Source: Sphingobium boeckii (lineage in GTDB: Bacteria; Pseudomonadota; Alphaproteobacteria; Sphingomonadales; Sphingomonadaceae). Taken from it: DNA of 64,000 nt. Position numbers and translations under genes: made by a program. The stretch lies in contig NZ_JACIJC010000001.1 of NCBI RefSeq assembly GCF_014199215.1, forward strand, positions 250,001 through 314,000. Reading direction: 5' to 3'. Each line of letters starts with the position of its first letter. Positions within the stretch are counted from its first letter, which is position 1. Shown one piece after another: positions 21,025-28,546 of the stretch. The notes beneath the pieces are model-generated. The model saw only the letters and a program-made list of their open reading frames with translations. It was not told the origin of the DNA and made no database searches.

Positions 21025-21375
21025 GACGCTGCGCCACTTCTTCCTAAAACAGAAAGAAGTATAGCATGGGTGAATTGAGACGCGAAAGCGCAACGCGCTA
21101 TGAAGCGTAAACAATTGTAATGTGTCGTGCACATGGGGCGGATCAGACCGTCAACAATCGTAAATTGATGGCGCGTTGACTTGCGCTTCCGGGTGAAGCG
21201 TATCAAGCCAGTGGCTGGGGAACGCCCGATGCCGGCAGGTCGCGCTGCTCGGGTGCCCGGGATCGCGCGCATCGCGAAGACGGCATCTCTTGTCGAGACC
21301 AGTCGATAGCCGGATTGGCACGCAGCGCATCCCGGGAAACCCCGATGGGGCTTATGCGATATTTCCTGTTAAACA

Positions 21376-21425
21376 TTTGGTCGGGGAAAGAGGATTCGAA
21401 CCTCCGGCCCCTGCCTCCCGAAGAC
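21376..21425. repeat. attL: attL: left prophage attachment repeat (tRNA-Pro 3' fragment)
   Basis: These 50 bases are identical to 61329-61378, which is the 3' part of the tRNA-Pro gene from the anticodon loop through the T arm to CCA. The match breaks at both sides. This copy is the displaced 3' end of the original tRNA, left behind when the phage integrated. Confidence 0.95.
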
Positions 21426-21567
21426 GATGGCAGAATGCGCATATGGCAGTTTTACGTCATGTACAATGTATGAAGGACGTCGTTTGTTATCACCTGTTCG
21501 TCCTTCGTTCACGCTGGAGGTTCAATTTGAACTTCCGGTCACTGTCCACACCATCACGTGATCAACC

Positions 21568-21858
21568 CTATTTCACGTCCTCAGCATTCGCCCTGATCAT
21601 CGTCTGCCGCAGCGCCTCATAGGCCGCCACCGCACCCCAATGCTTCGCCTGGCACCGCACATATTGAACCGCGGCCGCCGAATCCTCGCGAGCCAGCGTG
21701 CCGATCGCGTTATCGGCCAGCAGGTTCAGCGGGGGGCAGAGCGCAGACAAGTCCGCCGTCAGGGCCGGGGGCGCAGGTAGATTGCCAGCGGGCGGCGTTG
21801 ATGGCGGCGCGCAGGCCGTCAGTAAGGCCAGCAGCAGGATCGGATAGGCGGCTTTCAC
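21568..21858 (-). CDS. Rz1-like outer-membrane spanin lipoprotein
   Basis: The protein of 96 residues has a lipoprotein signal with lipobox LLTAC and a proline-rich stretch straight after the cysteine (PPSTPPAGNLPAPPA), both typical of o-spanins. The GTG start has a good ribosome site (GGGAG). It overlaps the 3' end of the Rz-like gene by 149 bases in a different frame, the classic embedded Rz/Rz1 layout. Together the two proteins would fuse inner and outer membranes at the end of lysis. It is the last gene of the late operon. Confidence 0.85.
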   Translation of the reverse strand: MKAAYPILLLALLTACAPPSTPPAGNLPAPPALTADLSALCPPLNLLADNAIGTLAREDSAAAVQYVRCQAKHWGAVAAYEALRQTMIRANAEDVK

Positions 21859-22141
21859 GAATGATCTCCCGTTCGATTTTCGGTTGGATGATGGTGCGTT
21901 CGGTCACGTCGATCGCCGCGATCCGCGCAGCCAGCGCCTGATCGACCTTGGCCAGGCCGTCCGCGAAAGCGCTCTCGATGCGGCGCAGGCGCTTCTGCTC
22001 CAGCACTTCGCCCACGAGCTGGCGGTGCGCGGCCTTGCGCTCCGCAGCCGCAGCGCCGCTGGAATAGATCCACCAGACGCCGAACAGCACGGCCGCGGCG
22101 ATCGCGAGATGAGGCCAATAGCGGCCGAGCAGCGCGGTCAT
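21710..22141 (-). CDS. Rz-like inner-membrane spanin
   Basis: An N-terminal membrane anchor (LAIAAAVLFGVWWIYSSG, about 12-29) is followed by a long charged helix (ERKAAHRQLVGEVLEQKRLR to EREIIRES). This is a type II membrane topology with a periplasmic coiled coil, as expected for an i-spanin. The start overlaps the holin stop by 4 bases, and the Rz1-like gene is nested out of frame in its 3' part. The length of 143 residues is normal for Rz. Confidence 0.85.
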   Translation of the reverse strand: MTALLGRYWPHLAIAAAVLFGVWWIYSSGAAAAERKAAHRQLVGEVLEQKRLRRIESAFADGLAKVDQALAARIAAIDVTERTIIQPKIEREIIRESRLSDPAAGLTDGLRAAINAARWQSTCAPGPDGGLVCALPPAEPAGR

Positions 22142-22392
22142 GATGTCACCTCGGCGCTCGTCTCAGCCGCGGCCTTGGCCACGCCCTTGTCCTTGGCCGC
22201 GATCCCGAAGCCGCCGGCCGCCAGGATCGCCGCCGCGCCCGCGCCGAACTCCACCGGGTTGAACGGCTGCTTGTTGTAAAACACGTCGATCCCCTGATAA
22301 GCCACCAGCGCCATGCCCATGAAGGCCCAGAGCATCCGGCCCAGTTCGAATTCGCCGCTGATCCCTTTCAGGATCTGGGAAAGGCCGTTCAT
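22138..22392 (-). CDS. Putative holin
   Basis: This small protein of 84 residues has two hydrophobic segments (RMLWAFMGMALVAYQGIDVF and GAGAAAILAAGGFGIAA) separated by a short polar turn, and a charged tail. The start MNGLSQ is chosen because its ATG overlaps the stop of the lysis enzyme by 4 bases. Holin function is inferred from topology and from the position between the cell-wall enzyme and the spanins. A two-segment holin is the likeliest class. Confidence 0.75.
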   Translation of the reverse strand: MNGLSQILKGISGEFELGRMLWAFMGMALVAYQGIDVFYNKQPFNPVEFGAGAAAILAAGGFGIAAKDKGVAKAAAETSAEVTS

Positions 22393-22754
22393 GTCACCAC
22401 CTCGAGCGAACGGTCGCCACTCGCCCATATCCGATCCCGGATAGCGCGCGGCAAAATGATGCACCCGTGACTGGCGGTGCCTGGCGCGCGAATGCTGTCC
22501 CCATGGATGCGAAACGCCGATCGTCCGAAGGTCTGTGTGCCGGGCCTAGGGTCGAGGATCAGCGCGGCGGGGCCGACGTTCGCGCTATTGTATCGCCCGG
22601 TGATCAGCCAATGCCCCGCGGGGATCGGACCCACCGCCACCAGCGCCTGCATTGCAGGGTTGTTTTTGCCCCGGCCTGCGCCCGAATAACCTTTGCTGAT
22701 CAGCACGCCATCGCGCGTCAATTCGCCGGCCGATTGGTCCCATTTCCAACCCAT
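22389..22754 (-). CDS. L,D-transpeptidase-like (DUF2778/Tlde1-type) phage lysis enzyme
   Basis: The protein has about 121 residues and no signal peptide. The C-terminal half carries FRIHGDS and TASHGCIIL, the His and SHGC motif of the YkuD/Tlde1 fold with catalytic Cys. The N-terminal pattern LTRDGVLISKGYSGAGRGKNNP resembles DUF2778 proteins. Tlde1 proteins are known as peptidoglycan L,D-carboxypeptidase or transpeptidase toxins. Here the gene sits directly before a holin and spanins, where an endolysin is expected, and no lysozyme, amidase or transglycosylase lies nearby. Three ATG codons in a row could start it; the third is best spaced from AAGGAG. Confidence 0.78.
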   Translation of the reverse strand: MGWKWDQSAGELTRDGVLISKGYSGAGRGKNNPAMQALVAVGPIPAGHWLITGRYNSANVGPAALILDPRPGTQTFGRSAFRIHGDSIRAPGTASHGCIILPRAIRDRIWASGDRSLEVVT

Positions 22755-22783
22755 CATCATTCTCCTTGTTGAAACCAGTCGGC

Positions 22784-23197
22784 TCAGTCGATCGCGTGAA
22801 AGATCTGCGCCATGTCGGGCGGCACCATCGGATCGAGGGGAAACGCGGCCGACAGCAGCGCTTCGGCTTGGGCGAGCTGCTGATTGTGTGGATCGATCTG
22901 GCGCAGCGTGGGGCCGACCAGATGAAAGGCCATGCGCAGCGCCCGGTTCTCGCGCTCCAGATCCTTCAGCCGCGCCTCGATCCGCGCCTGATATTCCGCC
23001 TCAGCCGCGTCGAGTTGCTCCTGCCGATCCTTCAGTTCCGCGTGCCAAGCGTCGAGTTTGGCCGATCGGGAGGCGGCCCGTCGCTCGGTCCAGCCCAATA
23101 TCCATTTCGCGCCGCCGCCGAACGCCACCAGCAGGGCGGTCAGCCCGGCAAACACGCCACCAATCTCCCCCGGAGACGGCGAACCCGGATCACTCAT
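22784..23197 (-). CDS. Phage membrane-anchored coiled-coil protein
   Basis: The start MSDPGS follows a good ribosome site (AGGA, 8-base spacing). One membrane segment (GGVFAGLTALLVAFGGGAKWILG) is followed by a long charged coiled coil (SAKLDAWHAELKDRQEQLDA to RLKDLERENRALR). The position beside the lysis genes suggests an accessory lysis or holin-regulating role, but no family is recognised. Confidence 0.7.
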   Translation of the reverse strand: MSDPGSPSPGEIGGVFAGLTALLVAFGGGAKWILGWTERRAASRSAKLDAWHAELKDRQEQLDAAEAEYQARIEARLKDLERENRALRMAFHLVGPTLRQIDPHNQQLAQAEALLSAAFPLDPMVPPDMAQIFHAID

Positions 23198-23243
23198 ACA
23201 CACCGTCCTATACTCGGAGAAGTTTCCAGCGCTGTTGCGCCGT

Positions 23244-23582
23244 TCAGCGTGGCGGACGCCTATGCCAATCGCCATATATGCAGTGCAGAAGTTCGTGCCC
23301 CGGCCATTTCCGCTCCCGCGTCTTCTCCGGCGCAAGCATGTGGATCTCGCATCGAGGCTGATTGATCCACACACGCCCGAAGGCCTGCCGCTGCTCGCCT
23401 GCCAGAGTCTCTGGCTTCAACGCGCGAGCCGCCGCCTGCAGCTTCGCCAGATCCTGATATTCCACGATATCAACCGTCACGCGCGAGCGGCGAAAATCAG
23501 CATGGTCGAACATGTATCCGTCGTCGCCCGCCGGCTCGCTGCAACTGGCAAGCGCCAGCGCTGCCAGAATAACGATCCGCAT
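23244..23582 (-). CDS. Small phage lipoprotein with HELLH motif
   Basis: MRIVILAALALASC is a compact lipoprotein signal with lipobox LASC. The mature protein of about 98 residues ends with PGHELLHCIYGDWH, which holds an HExxH zinc-binding motif with a further His six residues on. The start is preceded by GGAGG. It lies among tail-tip and lysis genes of the late operon. A metalloprotease-like role in entry, lysis or superinfection exclusion is conceivable, but only the motif supports it. Confidence 0.7.
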   Translation of the reverse strand: MRIVILAALALASCSEPAGDDGYMFDHADFRRSRVTVDIVEYQDLAKLQAAARALKPETLAGEQRQAFGRVWINQPRCEIHMLAPEKTRERKWPGHELLHCIYGDWHRRPPR

Positions 23583-23604
23583 GGTGCCTCCAATGTTCAC
23601 AAAT

Positions 23605-24030
23605 TCAGGCGAGCGCGCGCCAGGCTGCCTTGTCGGCGACGCGCGCGGTTTCTTTCGACGCGATCGGCTCATCCTTCGCAATGATGATCGCAGCAAGATC
23701 CGTGACGCTCTGGCCGGTCGCTTGCGCCTCGGCCGTGAGAAGCCCTTCGAATTCATAGCCCGCGACGATCAGCCGCGCTTCGATCGCCTTGCGCATGTGG
23801 GCCAAGGTTATGGCGTCCGGGCCATATTCAGAACGATACTCATCATCGATCCGCTGCTCTGTCCGCTCGACCAGCGCGCCGTCCTGCATGACATCATAAT
23901 CCCCCGGCGGTCCGTCCAGTTCGGTTAGCACCCAAGCAGGCGATAATCCGCAGTCGTGAGGCGTCTTGTCATCCGGCGACTGGGTAAAGCTTTCCCCCAA
24001 GGTCCGATGCTTGATGTGCCAATATCTCAT
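23605..24030 (-). CDS. Hypothetical tail-tip-associated phage protein
   Basis: I recognise no family. The 141-residue protein starts MRYWHIKHRTLGE, 2 bases after the tail-tip gene stop, and ends in an acidic helical region (YEFEGLLTAEAQATGQSVTDLA). Small genes directly after the tip protein often encode fibre or tip assembly factors, so a similar role is possible. Confidence 0.65.
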   Translation of the reverse strand: MRYWHIKHRTLGESFTQSPDDKTPHDCGLSPAWVLTELDGPPGDYDVMQDGALVERTEQRIDDEYRSEYGPDAITLAHMRKAIEARLIVAGYEFEGLLTAEAQATGQSVTDLAAIIIAKDEPIASKETARVADKAAWRALA

Positions 24031-24032
24031 GA

Positions 24033-26876
24033 TCAAGCCCCCGCCGCAGTAAATGTTCCAACCCACTCCGCATCGCCGATCACGCTGCCGACCTTGCGCA
24101 GCAGCAAATCAAATTCGTAATCGGTACCGGGCGTCAGGCCTGTTTTTTGCCGTGAGATTGCCAGCCATCCCGGTGTGTTTTCATAATCTGGCGCTCCATT
24201 TCGAATGGCCGACGAAGGGCTGACTTCTTCCGATCCCAGATCCGCGAAGACACCGCCGACCACCCGCCACCGGACCTTGCCGTTGCAGTAGATGACGCCG
24301 TTACTCGTTTTGTAATACTGGCCTGGGAAAGTCAGATCCACGACGCCGGTTGCGCCGGCCTTGGCGACCAGCACACGCGCGTTCGCGGTTCCGTATGTGT
24401 TCGCCGTCGAGGGCGAAATCGCGGACGTGTAATCGACAGTGCCAGACGTCCCTCCGCTCCCTGCGGCCGGCGGCGGATCACGAATTTCGCCGATCTCCAA
24501 TATGATTTTCCGCGCCGTGCCAGTGTAAGTTCCCGTGACCTCGATGCGCGCGGCTGGGGAGCAATCTGTTATTTCGAGCGCGCTGCCGGTCCAGGAAAAT
24601 GTCGCCGAGCCGGTGAGCGCCGTTGCGCTGAATGTCGCGGCCCCAGTCACGTCCAGGCCGGCGCGCACCATCTTGTAGACGAACGTCTTGGGCAGCACAC
24701 CTGCCTTGACCGCCCCGCCATAATCGCGCGCAAGCGTGGCAGAAGCCGGTCCTTCGATCAGGAAGGTGACGTCGGCCGCCGGCTCGGTCTTAGCCACCCG
24801 GATGCCACCGATATAGGTCTGGGTCGCGTTTCCGTTGCCGAACGGTGAAATCTTGAACGCCACCGCGTCGGCTGGCGGGGTGAATTTTACATTGAATGGC
24901 TCAAATGAAAGCGCAACGGGCGGGAGGATGGAGCGCGTTTCATCAGACAGGATGGCCGAAACCGAACCGTCCGCCTGATACCAGGCCACATAGATGCCGA
25001 GTTCGGTCGCCGTGCCATCCCGGCCCGAATATCCGCTCACGAAGAATGCGGGAGCGCCGGAGAGCGGGATCAGCGAATTGTCATTGGCATAGGCTTCGGT
25101 GCCCGCGCCTGCGATCGGAAACACGAGCGCGAACGGCACCTTGTCGCCGGGCGGCACGGCGTAGAGAAACACGCCGCCAGCCGTGTCCCAATGTGCCGCA
25201 TTATCCGCCAGCGACCCGTTGATCACCATATTGTCAGCAGAGGTGGCATAGTCTTCCGGCTTGCCGTCCCCGTAGACTTCATCCCAATTCGCCGTGGCCG
25301 CGGATTCGTCGATGCCCTCTATCAGTACATTCTTGCTGAAGTCATAGACAGTCGGATCAGCCGCCGCCACGGCAGGCGCTTCCTCCGCATCCCAGGCGTA
25401 AATGTCTTCATGCTCTTCGCGCAGGATCATCGGCACGGTGCCATCGACCTGCGTGGTGCCCTCCGCGATACGGAAGAGCTTGTTCACGAAGCCCAGGCTG
25501 GCATGGCTTTGCGTGATGACGTCGCCCTTTTGGCCCTTCCAGGCGGTCGCTTGCCACACCCCCTGCAGCGCACCGCCATATTGACCGCGCTGCAGTCGTT
25601 GCTTGGCTAGGCGCTGTGCTTGCCCCGGCGATTGCACCAGAGCCAGGTCGAACGTTTCGACGCGCTCGATGCCGTCGGGAGAGGGCAGCGATACCTCGGG
25701 ATATTCGACCAGTTGGAAGAGCGACGCGTCGGAGGGATCGGTATAGGATCCGCGCACCACGTTGAAGGACGAATCCAATGCGGTGTGAGGCCGCCATTGC
25801 AGCGCGCCCATCACGTCGTTTTCGGTGAAAGCCGCAATTGGGGTGGCGAGATCATTGTGAAACACGGTCACGCGGATCTGGCCATCAACATCGTCGAGAT
25901 CGGCATTCATCGCCGCCTTCAGATTGTCCATCACCAGCGTCGGGCTGTCACCCTCGCCGAATATGCCGTCGGCCCGATAACGCGGCTCGGTGCCGCCTGC
26001 CGCCTTGGTGACCGCTTCGTCGCACAAATTGGCCGCCGTGATGAAGCTGGCCATGTCGATTCGGTCGGGCGGGATGCCCTTGCCGACGACCAGGAAGCCA
26101 CTGATCTTCCAGCCCAGCATATACCAGAGCAGCAGGAGCGCCGGGTTTCGTGCTGCGTTGCTGTTCCAGATCCATGTCGTTTGGTTGTTCGCCCGGCACG
26201 ATCCCGATCCGCCCGCGGTGCTGTCCAGCCTGGGATCATAAACATAGGCACCATTACCCTTGATCGTCACGCGCGTCGGGATCGCCTGCGCGAACGGGCT
26301 TTCGGTCTTCTTGCTGTTTCCCGTCAGCTTGAAGCGGAAATGCACATAGGCGCAGCCGGTATAGCGTCGGCTCGATCCCATTCGCGCGCTGATGTTGATG
26401 GCGTTGCCGGCACTGCCTTCAAGGATCGGCGCGACGGTCAGATAGCCGACAAAATCGCCTTGCACGCCGCCAACGAGCGTCCAGGCCAGTTTGTCGTCGA
26501 ACCAGATTTCGTTCACTGCATGGATCTTGTGGCTGGCCACCACCACGAAGCGATGCAGATAGGCCTGATCGTTCGTGAATTCCTGATCGAGAATGTCCGT
26601 CGCAAGCGCCGTCGATCCCATCGCCATCTTCCGCGTGGCGCGCGGGTTGATCGATGTCAGCAATCGATCCGTTGCGTTCTCGCTGACATCGGGAGCTTTG
26701 GGCCGCCCTGCCAGCAGTGTCGATCCGATCGCCAGGCCCGCCGCGATCGCCGTCGCGGCAACCGCGGACACGCCCAGTGAATAAGCAAGCAGCGATGTGC
26801 CGCCCGTCGGAATCGCCAGGGCGACCGCGGCGACGGCGGCCGCGATGCTGACGACCGTTTTGACGACCTTACCCAA
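24033..26876 (-). CDS. Phage tail tip / host-specificity protein (gpJ-like)
   Basis: This 947-residue protein has an N-terminal hydrophobic Gly/Ala region (AAAVAAVALAIPTGGTS), a phage tail-hub type core (about 100-480, with QRGQYGGALQGVWQATAWKG and GDVITQSHASLGFVNKLFR), and a C-terminal half of beta-rich modules that resemble fibronectin or carbohydrate-binding folds. It would form the tail tip that touches the host surface. The start is TTG inside the end of the preceding NlpC-like gene (8-base overlap). Gene order after the tail-hub set fits lambda J or GTA gp15. Confidence 0.85.
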   Translation of the reverse strand: MGKVVKTVVSIAAAVAAVALAIPTGGTSLLAYSLGVSAVAATAIAAGLAIGSTLLAGRPKAPDVSENATDRLLTSINPRATRKMAMGSTALATDILDQEFTNDQAYLHRFVVVASHKIHAVNEIWFDDKLAWTLVGGVQGDFVGYLTVAPILEGSAGNAINISARMGSSRRYTGCAYVHFRFKLTGNSKKTESPFAQAIPTRVTIKGNGAYVYDPRLDSTAGGSGSCRANNQTTWIWNSNAARNPALLLLWYMLGWKISGFLVVGKGIPPDRIDMASFITAANLCDEAVTKAAGGTEPRYRADGIFGEGDSPTLVMDNLKAAMNADLDDVDGQIRVTVFHNDLATPIAAFTENDVMGALQWRPHTALDSSFNVVRGSYTDPSDASLFQLVEYPEVSLPSPDGIERVETFDLALVQSPGQAQRLAKQRLQRGQYGGALQGVWQATAWKGQKGDVITQSHASLGFVNKLFRIAEGTTQVDGTVPMILREEHEDIYAWDAEEAPAVAAADPTVYDFSKNVLIEGIDESAATANWDEVYGDGKPEDYATSADNMVINGSLADNAAHWDTAGGVFLYAVPPGDKVPFALVFPIAGAGTEAYANDNSLIPLSGAPAFFVSGYSGRDGTATELGIYVAWYQADGSVSAILSDETRSILPPVALSFEPFNVKFTPPADAVAFKISPFGNGNATQTYIGGIRVAKTEPAADVTFLIEGPASATLARDYGGAVKAGVLPKTFVYKMVRAGLDVTGAATFSATALTGSATFSWTGSALEITDCSPAARIEVTGTYTGTARKIILEIGEIRDPPPAAGSGGTSGTVDYTSAISPSTANTYGTANARVLVAKAGATGVVDLTFPGQYYKTSNGVIYCNGKVRWRVVGGVFADLGSEEVSPSSAIRNGAPDYENTPGWLAISRQKTGLTPGTDYEFDLLLRKVGSVIGDAEWVGTFTAAGA

Positions 26877-27273
26877 CGGTCCAAGCCTTTAGCCACGCCG
26901 CGCGTGCGATGCGCACCAGGCCGGATCGCCCCTCTTCCTCGCCCACGAACAGCGCATCGGCACCAATGCAGACACCCACGGACTCGCCTTCCCAGACGAG
27001 ATCGCCGCGTTGCGCGAAGGCCGGCGGCTTCACCTCGAACAGACTGTCGATCGTGCTTTCGAGATCGCCCGCGCCGATCTGCCGCAGCGCACGAACGGCG
27101 CTGGCGTGGGATTTATAGCGTCCGCGAAAAGCCTTCGCTGGATCGTTTCCGGTCATCGCGAGCACGGCACCGGCGGCAAAGAGCGCGCAGTCGGCTTCGC
27201 CGAAACTGAACACGACCGATTCCATCGCGCGGAGATAATCCGCCAGCGCGCGCTCCCACGTTCCAATACGCAT
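26869..27273 (-). CDS. DUF6950/NlpC-P60-like tail assembly protein
   Basis: The 134-residue protein contains FSFGEADCALFAAGAVLAMTG, with a cysteine placed as in NlpC/P60 peptidases, and a later KPPAFAQRGDLVWE segment. GTA and HK97-like phages encode a cell-wall peptidase-like protein at this position just before the tip gene. It may trim peptidoglycan during entry. The conserved His is not obvious, so activity is uncertain. Confidence 0.75.
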   Translation of the reverse strand: MRIGTWERALADYLRAMESVVFSFGEADCALFAAGAVLAMTGNDPAKAFRGRYKSHASAVRALRQIGAGDLESTIDSLFEVKPPAFAQRGDLVWEGESVGVCIGADALFVGEEEGRSGLVRIARAAWLKAWTVG

Positions 27274-27932
27274 CAGAGTTCATTCTGCCTGTAAAATCCG
27301 CCGCCGCCATTGGTCGGGATATAGACCCCCGGCACGCGCGTGTTGCCGGTGAGCGGCGATGCGCTGTTGCCATTGGCGATCGCAATCATCGCTTTGGGGG
27401 AGAGATCGCCCGCATCCAGGCGCGTCTGATCGAGATAGGTCCGCTGCGATGCCTGGCTGAACGCGGCCAGGTAGCTCTCGATCGTAATCTCGATCATCTG
27501 GTTGCCCGGCTCGGCATTGATATCCAGCGCGGTCATATAGCCGGTGTAATAATGCTGGATCGCGCCTTGCTGGACATTCGCGGCGTTGCGTATGATCCGC
27601 CACAATCGCGCCGTCCGGCCGCGGTAGTTTGCCGGATCGCCAAGAATATTCAGCGTGTCTGCGTCGATGACGGGCAGGCCGGAGAGGCGCGCGGTCACCG
27701 AATCCGTGCCGCCCGCCGCGGCCTTCACTGGCGTGATATCGATAAAATTCGCAGAAATGCCGTCATAAGTGAACCCATCCAGATCAGCGATGCCGGTTCC
27801 GGTGAACAGGATGTCTTCACCGCTGGTGTTTGCGCGCACCGGATCCCCTGCGATATCGAGGAAGCCGATGAACACCGGCCTGATGATGTCGGCGTCGAGC
27901 GCCGCGGAAGCTGTGGCGTCGGGGCGGCTCAT
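27273..27932 (-). CDS. Phage tail protein, baseplate-hub-like
   Basis: The 219-residue protein overlaps its neighbours by one base on each side (TGATG type). It has segments RPVFIGFLDIAGDPVRANTS, YRGRTARLWRII and IEITIESYLAAFSQASQRTYLDQ. The position between the distal-tail-like and NlpC-like proteins fits GTA gp13/DUF2163-type hub proteins. No enzymatic motif is seen. Confidence 0.75.
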   Translation of the reverse strand: MSRPDATASAALDADIIRPVFIGFLDIAGDPVRANTSGEDILFTGTGIADLDGFTYDGISANFIDITPVKAAAGGTDSVTARLSGLPVIDADTLNILGDPANYRGRTARLWRIIRNAANVQQGAIQHYYTGYMTALDINAEPGNQMIEITIESYLAAFSQASQRTYLDQTRLDAGDLSPKAMIAIANGNSASPLTGNTRVPGVYIPTNGGGGFYRQNEL

Positions 27933-28546
27933 CAGAACGCTTCCTCGGCTTCGAATTCAAATCCATAGATCTGGCCGGGGGCCACGTCCCATCCGGCACT
28001 GTCACCCGTCAGGCACATCAGTGCGTAGGGCTTCTGCGCCTCGATCGTCGCGCCATTGGCTGGCGATTGGCGCAGCGCCGTGCGAAAATAGGCGATCCCG
28101 TTGGTGCCGGAGCCCACGATCAGATTGGCGCGGAGCACCACCAATTGCACCGTTCCGTTCGGCAGCGGGATCGACATGCGCATCCCGCGCTTCAGAAAGA
28201 TGTCGCCCACGCCGCCGGCCAGCCCGGTAAGATTCAGTTGATAGCCCGTTTGGGCGCCGCCCGCGACGGTCGGGTTCGCGGCTCCGGTCTGCGCGCGCTC
28301 CACCGCGATCAGGGGAAAGCTGTTGGCCTGGCCATCCAGATCCATGAAGAATGCAATCCAGGCGTCGGCCATTTCCGGCCGCAGGATCGGTGGGAATTCG
28401 CCCGAAGCAGTCCATTTCGCCGCGCCGGGCAATCCGATATATTTGCGTGCGCCCGTCCATTCGGATCGGTTCAATTGGCCGGGGCGCGACAGACGCCAGC
28501 TAACGCTGCGCAATGGAAGCGGCGCGTGCGGGGTGATGATGGCCAT
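27932..28546 (-). CDS. Distal tail protein-like
   Basis: This 204-residue beta-rich protein follows the tape measure gene directly, where siphophages encode the distal tail protein. Segments include VSWRLSRPGQLNRSEWTG and LPGAAKWTASGEFPP. The role as adapter between tube and tip is inferred from order (GTA gp12-like) rather than from a specific motif. Confidence 0.72.
   Translation of the reverse strand: MAIITPHAPLPLRSVSWRLSRPGQLNRSEWTGARKYIGLPGAAKWTASGEFPPILRPEMADAWIAFFMDLDGQANSFPLIAVERAQTGAANPTVAGGAQTGYQLNLTGLAGGVGDIFLKRGMRMSIPLPNGTVQLVVLRANLIVGSGTNGIAYFRTALRQSPANGATIEAQKPYALMCLTGDSAGWDVAPGQIYGFEFEAEEAF

Noticed and set aside
21133-21375. A possible small RNA or gene between the response regulator and attL
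   Set aside because: The gap is about 240 bases. I found no start with ribosome site, no terminator and no known motif.
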